Below are positions 1-9,300 of a stretch of 25,327 bases of DNA, one piece after another. The first letter of the stretch is position 1; every line of letters begins with the position of its first letter. A program made the translations under genes and the position numbers. The stretch is from Trichoplax sp. H2 (lineage: Eukaryota > Placozoa > Uniplacotomia > Trichoplacea). The stretch spans positions 1 through 25,327 of the forward strand of contig NOWV01000400.1 in the NCBI GenBank assembly GCA_003344405.1. Reading direction: 5' to 3'. Below the pieces are notes generated by a model. It was not told the DNA's origin, did no database searches, and worked only from the letters and a program-made list of their open reading frames with translations.

Positions 1-442
1 GGATTTAAAAGTAACTCGTATTACAATTTATTGAGATGTAAGGGCTGAGTAGCATGATGATCATTTTATCGATTCGTCACTAGTGCGATTGCTGATGCTA
101 GTATTGCGAATATATGAGGAATACGCGTCAAAATCAACTTTTGAATTATGCTGTAAACTAGTACGGTAGCAATAAATCTTATCCGTTGGACAATAACAAT
201 CAGAAGAAATGACTGTAACACTAATTGGTAGTCAATTGATTAATACTATATAAAAAAAGCAAAGATTTTTGGCTTTTATGACGATGGTTCTATGCCGCCC
301 ATCTGTACGTACAATAATAATAACAATTAATTATAATAGAAACATAATAGGAAACGTAAGCGTAACATGTCAGTCATCAGAATATTCTTGTACGGTACTT
401 TGTTGAACGAAAATGCAAACATTGGTTTCTTTTACTACTAAC
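1..442. other. Non-coding stretch, probably intron of the HMA gene
   Basis: The exon ending at 443 stops in phase 1 at a good donor, so this sequence is most simply the following intron on the minus strand. I see no open frame with a recognisable domain and no RNA gene here. It is AT-rich with short A and TAA runs (around 251-260 and 312-335). Confidence 0.45.
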
Positions 443-1278
443 CCAATGAGTTATCTTTCATTTGTTGATTAAGGAATCGAGCTTCAAATCCGCATTCGTC
501 GATAGCATTAAGTATATCACCAATCGTTAAGAGGTGGCTATTATACACAATATGACCCATTTGATCGGCTAGAGTAAACTTTGCATAGTAGACTTCTTCC
601 ATTTGTTGTATCACTTTATTGAGATGTTCAGGGCAAGATTCACATGTCATGCCGTAAATCTGTACAGCTATATGGCGTAGTAGGCCATGATGCTAATAAT
701 ATTATAAGAGAAATAAGCCATGATACAATTCAAATTCCAAAAAATATTGCACGTCTTTCATACGAAAAAACTGCTACGTGAATCAATTGACGTTGCTACT
801 ATCCATTTTAGTTGAAAGATGATCTACTTGGGTTAACATCATCATCACAGACTAAAACCTGCTGTCTGCAGCATCATCGATGTGCACTACTCGAATTACT
901 GTGGATTTACAATTGTAAACTGCATACAATCGATGTACATACGACTGTGGATAATGCTATGAAGTCAAGAAGCGCTACGCATACAAAATTGGTATACCTG
1001 ATGGACGATCATCGATTGATTGCTTAGTTCACTCAGTAGATCCTGATGGTCGGTCGATTCATCCAAGAATTCGATAATCATTTGTTGTTTCGATTCTATT
1101 ACAAAGATCTCTTTGATGCTTGCAGCAACATTATCCAGACATTTTCGAACTTGGCTTGGGCTAGAGATGGTATCAGGTAGATCGATGATCATGCAACGTG
1201 GGCTTACTTCCATCGTCGGAAATACCATATCCGCTGTAATGTTGTTACCTGGTGAACGCCTTGACGATCGCTGTACAG
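443..1278 (-). CDS. Partial HMA-domain protein, ATP7-type copper ATPase-like (two exons seen)
   Basis: Two minus-strand exons can be joined. The upstream exon runs from about 1278 (acceptor guess) or from an ATG at 1228 down to 998, ending at a CAG|GTATAC donor in phase 0. The downstream exon runs 692 to 443, beginning after a TTATTAG acceptor and ending at a GG|GTTAGT donor in phase 1. The downstream exon encodes an HMA (heavy-metal-associated) domain with the motif IYGMTCESC; the two cysteines of CxxC would bind Cu(I). The upstream exon has the same strand-helix-strand-strand-helix pattern (RCMIIDLP, then SQVRKCLDNVAAS, then QQMIIEFLDES) but no CxxC. Consecutive HMA domains on a short linker are typical of ATP7A/ATP7B copper pumps, where they load copper onto the transporter and regulate it. 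No ATPase core is visible; it would lie left of the window. The true start and any further 5' exons are not resolved. A free copper chaperone or a decayed copy is possible. Confidence 0.6.
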
Positions 1279-1750
1279 TATTTGGACAGAGTCAAAAATT
1301 CCAAGCCGTCGTAACGGCTAAGCTAGCGGAAGCAATAAGTTACGCACCAGCTGGGACTTGAGGCACTTGTATAGAGTGGGAAATTGGCAATGGATAGAAT
1401 TTCATGGAATGTGCCCACTTTGTCCAATCTTCTAGCTAATCAGCACTTTACCGGTGCAGTCAAATCGCAATGAGTACAGTAACAATATTCAAGATGTTTT
1501 GCGCGATGGTGTTAAGTTGGAAACTGCGGACGGCTGGAAGTTTGGAACGGCCTGGAACACTGTCCAGCTATCGTTGTTTGGATTATTGCATCTGCGCGTT
1601 GAGCTAGGAACTTTCGAAGAGAGAATTTCCATGTAGAAAAGTTCCTGGTTGAGCTGAAAACTACTCCAAGTACTAGTGAAAGTCGGTGGTACAGTATGGT
1701 ATTTCTACAGACTCGCCTAACGATAACATAAAAGACGGACGTGCCATGCA
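1279..1750. other. Unassigned stretch upstream of the HMA exons
   Basis: Short open frames exist on both strands (plus 1454-1636, minus 1512-1751), but none shows a domain, a splice-consistent partner or a resemblance to neighbouring exons. The stretch is somewhat less AT-rich than the introns, so an unrecognised upstream exon of the HMA gene or an old repeat fragment could be hidden in it. Its function is unknown. Confidence 0.35.
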
Positions 1751-1751
1751 T

Positions 1752-2192
1752 GTTATACTGTAAATGGCTGTACTAAAGAGATTCACTAATTTTTTTTACC
1801 ATCAATCGCTCTGATCCAGCAAATAAGCCATTGATCTCGATGGCTATAACGGGGTATACTGTAACCCATAGAGATTACTTATTTTTTTTTACCATCAATC
1901 GCAGTGATCCAGCAAATAAGCCATTGATCTTGATGGCTATAAGGGGGTATACTGTAACCCATAGAGATTACTTCTATTTTTTTCACCATCAATCGCTGTG
2001 ATCCAGCAAATAAGCCATCGATCTCGACGGCTATAACGGGGTATACTGTAACCCATAGAGATCACTTATTTACTGTATATGGCTGTATAAAAGAGATTCA
2101 CTTATTTTTTTTAGCATCATTCGCTCAGATCCAGCAAATAAGCCATCGATCTCGATGGCTATAACGGGGTATACTGTAACCCATAGAGATAT
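1752..2192. repeat. Tandem repeat, four copies of a 93-94 base unit with internal hairpin
   Basis: The phrase ACCATCAATCGC begins near 1798, 1891 and 1985, and a variant begins at 2113. That gives spacings of 93, 94 and 128 bases. Every copy continues with GATCCAGCAAATAAGCCAT and ends near AACCCATAGAGAT. The larger last spacing comes from a 35-40 base leader (TACTGTAAATGGCTGTA type) that precedes copy 1 (about 1752-1789) and copy 4 (about 2066-2105) but not copies 2 and 3. Each unit carries an inverted repeat; in copy 4 it is AGCCATCGA, two bases, TCGATGGCT. A poly-T run of 7-10 bases lies just before most copies. No coding capacity is evident. Confidence 0.93.
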
Positions 2193-2594
2193 AGGTTTTC
2201 TTCTATGCATGTCCTTGCGTGTTTCTTTTATTAAAGGAGTCGTTTCAAATCGGCAGTTGTATTTGTATTTTATGTAGCATCCACTGCAAAATATGTCCAA
2301 AATGGTCCATTTTGCAACAGTATGTACGCATCTAATTTGAAAGGATTTTTCTGCCATCATGAGCACTCAAAGTATGCGCCGATTTTCTGGAAAGCATTTC
2401 TACACGCTCAGTGTGCTTGATTTGTTTTCAGAATCTTGTTCATAAAATGAATAAGATTGCATTATTCAATTAAGTAATAGTCCCATCGAATATTATTGGT
2501 ATCGGTAGTCAATGGTTTTACATAGTGGTATGAAATTGAGAGGTCTTGATATTATTATTATTATTTACAGTATAGCACCTTGAGACGGATTTGG
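2193..2594. other. Unique spacer between the two repeat arrays
   Basis: No convincing gene. There is a small inverted repeat, TGCAAAAT at 2285-2292 paired with ATTTTGCA at 2309-2316, with a 16-base loop, and an ATT trinucleotide run near 2552-2563. A minus-strand open frame covering part of it (2070-2366) includes the repeat array and shows no family resemblance. Confidence 0.5.
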
Positions 2595-3290
2595 CCATTA
2601 CAGTACAGTACAGTACAGTACTGTGCACTGACAGTATACTGTAGTGTACTGTATAGCGGTACAGTGTACTGTACTGTACTGTGCGGTACTTTCTACTGTA
2701 CAATAGTGTACAGTGTACTGTACAGTGTACAGTACAGTACTGTAGAACCCAACCCAAGCCTACTGTATGACGCAAACGAACCACGGACGGTATCCCTTGG
2801 CAATCAATGTACTGTACACTGAAGTGTACAGTGTACAGTGTACAGTGTACAGTAGAACCCAACCCAAGCCTGTGACGAAGACGAACCACGGACGGTATCC
2901 CTTGGCAATCAATGTGCTGTACTGTACAGTGTACAGTACAGTACAGTAGAACCCAACCCAAGCCTGTGACGAAGACGAACCACGGACGGTATCCCTTGGC
3001 AATCAACGTACAGTACTGTACTGTACTGTGTACAGTGTACACTCACTGTACAGTGTACAGTAGAACCCAACCCAAGCCTGTGACGAAGACGAACCACGGA
3101 CGGTATCCCTTGGCAATCAATGTACCGTACTGTACAGTACAGTGTACAGTGTACAGTGTACAGTAGAATCCAGCCCAAGCTTGTGACGCAGACGAACCAC
3201 GGAAGGTACTGTACACTGTACAGTACAGTATCCCTTGGCAATCAATGTACTGTACTGTACAGTGTAAAGTCTGTACTGTACTGTACTACG
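2595..3290. repeat. Composite array: ACTGTAC palindromic tracts alternating with a ~65-base module
   Basis: Tracts made almost only of TACTG, TACAG and TGTAC steps alternate with a conserved module that begins GTAGAACCCAACCCAAGCC and ends CCCTTGGCAATCAATGT. Module copies start near 2742, 2852, 2946, 3060 and 3163, with spacings of 110, 94, 114 and 103 bases. The modules are nearly identical while the tracts vary in length and order. The tracts are self-complementary: ACTGTACAGT is a perfect 10-base palindrome. In the fifth copy an extra tract of about 22 bases splits the module inside its GGTATCCC part (about 3208-3231). Many stop-poor frames on both strands here are by-products of the repeat and not genes. 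The array ends about 105 bases before the ABCA start codon. Confidence 0.95.
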
Positions 3291-3395
3291 CCCATTGGCT
3301 GTCTCCCTACTGGAGTTTCTTGTATCGACGAATCATCTTGACACCAAATCCCTTTGCTCCATTTCGGTTCGCTACGCTGTTGATTTAAGAAGAGA

Positions 3396-6300
3396 ATGTG
3401 GATTACTTTGAGGCAGACAAGATGCCTCATTTACAAGAGTTTTCTCTTAAAGAGAAGAGACAAAAAGCAGTTTATACAAGAGCTGTTTTACCCCATTTAT
3501 ATGGTGGGCATTTTGGCCATGATTCGTGCTTTCGTTAGGCCGGAAGAATTTCCAGTCATTCGCCAATTTCCTTCTTTTCCTTTACACAATATTACTACCA
3601 AACTCGATCAGAATCACACCCAGTTCCTCATCTATTCGCCATCACAGGATGTTGGTGTAGTCAATGTCATGAATAAAGCCAGTGCCATTCTTGGCATGAC
3701 CACCACACCTCTAGGTTTTCCCAATGCATCGCAAGTGGAAGCATTTTATAGGAACGCATCCAATGCCAAGGATGTTTTTGCAGCGGTCATTTTCAATGTT
3801 TACAGTACTGCAAATACATCGTATACAATTCGTATGCCTGATGGGGCTATTCCTGCATCCACAAGTTTAATCCTTCGAGACAACTACTTCAGTAAGATGA
3901 ATCACTTGTACAGTTCAATTTTCACCTTGTTGATTGATTTGCATTGTCTTCCATCTTTCCATAATTTGTCAATGGTCAATCAATCGCATTCATCGTGATG
4001 CATTTCATCATCCAATATCAAAATTCAATGTTAAAATTTCCATTGCTCAATTACCTATCTACTCAGTTTATTCAATGATTGAGTCTTGAATGAATCGATA
4101 GAAAAAGTTCATTCAATAGTACGGTGATGCGACTGTAGTGAGCGACAAGCGTTTGGACTTGAGTAGACAAGTGCAATTCTTGTTCAAGCAACGATTTAAT
4201 AAACTGTCAATTTTATTCAACTCAAGAACTGCATGATAAATTGTTAGCTATCCCAGTTTTTATCACCAAGTACTTGCTACCATGATCATACAAAAAGTTT
4301 TTCAATTTGAAAAGAATCAATCTAACGTTCAAATTGGCTAAACTTCAAATTTTTTTTGTACTTAGTTTCATTTTGCCGGCGCAACTTAACTGAGAAATAT
4401 CCATCGATTGCCTGTCCAGTCAATGGTTATTTAAGTTCTGGATTTGCTTTGTTACAGAATGCTATCGACCGTGCTATTACACAAGTAAGTCAAGCATTAC
4501 ACAACATATTCGTACGATATTGTGCATGACTACATCGATTACACTTCACGGAAACAGCAGAAAAATTGGACTTGAGTTAGTTTAGCCATGCCCAATGGAT
4601 CACTTGTACTATGCGCTGATAGACTCTTCAGATACGACACCGCATTTGAATTCATTTTGCTATCGTCACTCTAATAACTAAATGTATACCCATAGGAAGC
4701 CTTACGAATTAGGAACTTTCTGCTTAACTGCCTATGTTCCCATTTTTCTTTTTGCTACTATTTGATTTTGTCTTCATTTCACTTCCTTCGACAGTTTCCA
4801 CCTTTATTTTCGCGCTTAATCTAATTGATAAACAACATTGAAAGTGAACTGGTGTAATATAAATCATAGATAATGAGAGCATTGTTTATATAGCAAGTTC
4901 ATGCTTGAGTTTTATGGTAGTCTGGTAGGTAAAACAAGGACTGTCAACGTTTTGTAGTGATGATGGCGTTACTTTTTACCTTGCAATGCAACAACAAGTG
5001 CAGTGGATGTAAAAAATGATTGCATTACTTAATTTCATAAAATGTTTGTTCTTTCATTCTATAGATAGCTGCTGGTATCCCAGATTCATTCCCAGAATCA
5101 AAATTTCAATTTCAGTTAATGCCAAAAGGCAGTTTTACGTCTGGAATTGGGTATCTACAAATTTTTATATCCATTTATTATGTTATGGCATATTCTCCAT
5201 TTGTCAACTTTTTACTAGTTGGGCTAGTAACAGAGAAAGAGAAGAAGATTAAAGAGGGAATGAAAATGATGGGATTACGTACTACTGCCTTTTGGCTTTC
5301 CTGGTTTATAACTTATGCCTTAACTATATTGGTTACTACCATTGTTGTCACCATTATTTCTTCAGTTGCCAATCTTTATAAACTTGCCAATCCATTCATT
5401 ATTTTTCTCCTCATATTCTTATATGGTTTATCAATTATCACTTTCTCCTTTATGCTTACACCATTATTCAACAAAGCTACAGTTGCAGGAGGTATTGGCT
5501 CTCTAGCAACTATAGCATTTACAGCCTTGTACTTTCCGATTACGTTATTGCCAACTACTCCAGTAGCAAAATGGCTTCTTTCATTGCTATCGCCTGTTGC
5601 TTTAGCATTAAGTTTAAGTCAGGTCAGTGATTTCTACTCAATCTCACGTAGTATGATACGCATCAAAGAATAGAATAGCCCTGTATAGTATCTCGCTAAA
5701 GGTCAAGTATGCATAAACTAACAAAATTGTTTATCACCGACATGATTATTTGTTAGGCAATCGCATTAGAAACTACAGTCGGTGTCCAATTTAACAATTT
5801 ATGGGTTGGAGAATTTCCTATCGGTGGTGGTCTTCTGATGCTTGGCATAGATATTTTTCTGTATTTACTCTTAGCAATTTACTTCGATATGATTGTGCCT
5901 AAAGAATATGGTCAAACATATCACCCACTATTTTGCTTTTCTCCATCATTTTGGAGCGGAAACACAACTACTCCTGGAGTAGCTGTTACTGAGTCATCAA
6001 ACATTAGTAAAAATGCTGATGTTGAAGATATATCTGCCGATTATCGTGGCAAAGAAGCAATAAGGTAGTTTCGTAAATTAGATTTTTTTCTACATGCTGA
6101 TATAACAAATTATCGTTGTAACATGTAGACACAAATCTTTAACTTTATCAGGATTACTGGAATTACGAAAACATTCATCGATTCTTCCTCGAAAAATAAG
6201 AAAGCTTTTAATGCCGTTGATAGTATGTTAAACTTAGAGTACTAATAGATCATGAAATCGATTATTGCAAAATTAGTATTTAGAATGGGGACGAATACTG

Positions 6301-9300
6301 TACAACTGAATGACTCAATGTTTGAAAATTATAGATTTCCATCTGGATGTTTATGAGGGACAAATAACAGCTTTACTAGGACATAATGGTGCTGGAAAAA
6401 CTACCCTTATTGCTGCTTTAACTGGCTTACTGCCAACAACCAGTGGAACAGCGCATATATATGACTATGATATAAACAAGCCTGAAGAAATGATGAAAAT
6501 AAGAGAGATTACTGGTAACTGATACATTGATTACGTCATAATTGAGTCGATATGAAGTTCTCATAAATGACATAATAACCTAATCATTATAACTATTATC
6601 TCTTATAAGTCTTACTACCCGCTATCAAAGAGCTAATCCATCAAAATAAATAAATACGTCTACTTTTATTCACGCCACTTATAAAGGTGTTTGCCCACAA
6701 CAAGATATTCTATTCGATACCTTATCGGTTAGAGAGCATCTGGTTGTTTTTGCCACAATAAAAGGAATACCAAATGATCAAATTGATGAGGCTGTGAACA
6801 AAACGTTAGATGATATTTTGTTAACAGAAAAAGCATCTACTAGAGCTACTGATCTTAGTGGAGGTCAAAAACGAAAACTCTGCGTCGGTATAGCCTTAAT
6901 TGGCGATCCAAAGGTAACACAGTGGCAACTTTATGCTGTCCCATTAATTACGTATATCTGCTAGCAAAGGGTTTACATACTGACTTCGATTACGAATGAT
7001 TGATAAACTACTTTGTAACAGGTTGTATATCTAGACGAACCAACTAGTGGTATGGATCCATTGTCGCGTCGTCAGATTTGGGCACTTTTGCAAAGCCGCC
7101 GTGAAGGTAGAGTTACTTTGTTAACTACGCACTTCATGGATGAAGCTGATATCTTGGCTGGTACGTATTTCGTGTCTAATAACCTATGCATGTAATTATC
7201 TAAAATTTAGTTATCTAGCATTTGAAGCTATGCCGATAACTTTTGTAATTCTTAGTGTTGTTATGATTAAGGAATTTATTTTCATCTTCTTCACTAGATC
7301 GAAAAGCCGTAGTATCAAAGGGCAAATTGCGATGTGCTGGATCATCCCTATTTCTTAAAAATCGTTTCGGAATCGGTTATCATTTAGGAATGGTCGGTAA
7401 TCAAGATAGTAATATTGATAAGATATCACGGGTAGTCCATGATCATATACCAAAGGCTACCTTACAAAGATCGCACGCCGGAGAAATATCATATCTACTG
7501 CCATTATCTGATGTTCGTAACTTCCCTGGTAAGGATTTCTAGAGTCATACATAAATTGGAAATGGTGTAAATTAACATAAATGTTAAAGTTAATAGATAT
7601 CAATATAAATCAATATTTTTCTCATAGATCTCTTTGCTCACTTGGAAAGTCCTGCTAATGAAGGCTCATCCGTTACATGCGCACAAGATTGCGGTGTGTC
7701 AAGTTATGGAATTTCAATGACTACGCTAGAAGAAGTCTTTTTAAAATTAAAGGATGATGCTACAGCTGATGACTTGACATCCGTAAATAAATCGCCAATG
7801 ACTGGAGCTTCTAATGATGAAGAGGGCACCACACATGAGAGCACATTCGATTTCAGAAATATTAATCGCTTATCAGGCAGAGATCTCATTCGACAACAGT
7901 TCAAATCGTTGCTAAAGATTCGATTTTTAATTAACCGCCGAGATCCTTTAGCGGTGTTCTTCCGGCTAATGTTGCCTCCTGTGTTTATAATCCTTGGTCT
8001 AGTCTTTGCCAATAATATTACTAGCATCACTAATACTCAACGTGATCCTCCGACTATAAACTTAGCGCCGAATCTCTACGTAAATGGAACCCTTCCTCCT
8101 TCTCGACTTCTGAATTCTAAATTGTTGATAAGAAATTCCACATCTGGCCAAATCAATTTATTCTTAAGCAATATGCAAGCCTCAGGGCTTTACTATCAAA
8201 TGAGTAATTTATCAGCTGATTACCTGTTGGATAATTACCCGCATACTTTAGGTTATGATGTACTAACATTACAAAACACTACTGCTGTAAGTTCTCTGTC
8301 CATTGCAGTACTTGTATATTGTTTATTACAGTTATGAAAGGGCTTTAAATGAATTTTAATTAATACTGTTTTAGCAGTGTGCTTTCACCGTACTTTTAGA
8401 GTCCGTTGATGGTATCCGATTTTTTTTTAAATTAGGGAATATCTTCTGATATTGGTGTAATGTATAACGATACAGCTTTACATAGCATACCTATTGCAAT
8501 AAATATTATCAATCAGATGAGATACAATATTGAAATGATGAAAAGCAAAGGCACTGCTGCCGGAAGTGCAGCTATTCATGTTGCCAGCAAACCGTTCCCC
8601 AAGCTACAATCAAGCGGACAATATAATGCTGGGGCTTTTAGTGCTCCATTATTTATCGGTCTAGCATTGAATATCATTCCAGCAGGATTTGCAATCGAAA
8701 TTGTTCGAGATAGAAAGGTAAAATTTAAGATATTAGATACCAAAGCTATCGAATGGCATAGGTAGCTGCGCGATTCTCTTAAAACTTCTTGATTTTATAG
8801 GTGGATTTATAATCTTATTATCATCGTAGCTGAAATAATTTCATTTTTCCTCTATTATAGAATAATGTACGCCAATTACTTAGAGCATCTGGTGTGACAA
8901 GCGGAATGTACTGGTTCTCTACTCTAGCATGTGATTTTCTCTCGTATTGTGTACCTGTTATTCTTATGCTGATTATGATACCGATCTTAAGAGTTGCCTC
9001 ATTTACCGTTCCGGCCGCTATGGGAGCCTTATTTTTAACTACTATATCCTACATGTCGTCGAATATCTTGTTTTCGTACGCATCGTCATTCCTATTTTCT
9101 TCAGTTGATACTTGCCAATCGGTGCTACCGCCACTCTTTAACCTTGTAAGTTTAACTGTTATCTCACTGTTGGGTATTGAATATAGGTACTGTATCAGTT
9201 ACATTTTTTATATTAAGCTTATTAACCTACTTTACTAGGCCCTTTTATTGCCAACTATTGGCGTTTCTATGCTAGACATGTTCGGACAAACCCAAATTGC

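Noticed and set aside
1454-1751. Open frames on both strands left of the tandem repeat, considered as further HMA-gene exons
   Set aside because: No HMA pattern, no matching phase at possible splice sites, and no recognisable domain. Left as unassigned sequence.
2742-3230. CRISPR-like look: near-identical repeats of about 65 bases with variable spacers
   Set aside because: The spacers are all the same low-complexity palindromic motif, not unique sequences, and the context is an intron-bearing eukaryotic genome without cas genes.
2518-3241. Several overlapping open frames on both strands rich in Tyr, Cys, Thr and Val
   Set aside because: They are translations of the ACTGTAC tracts and the repeated module, which happen to lack stops in many frames on both strands.
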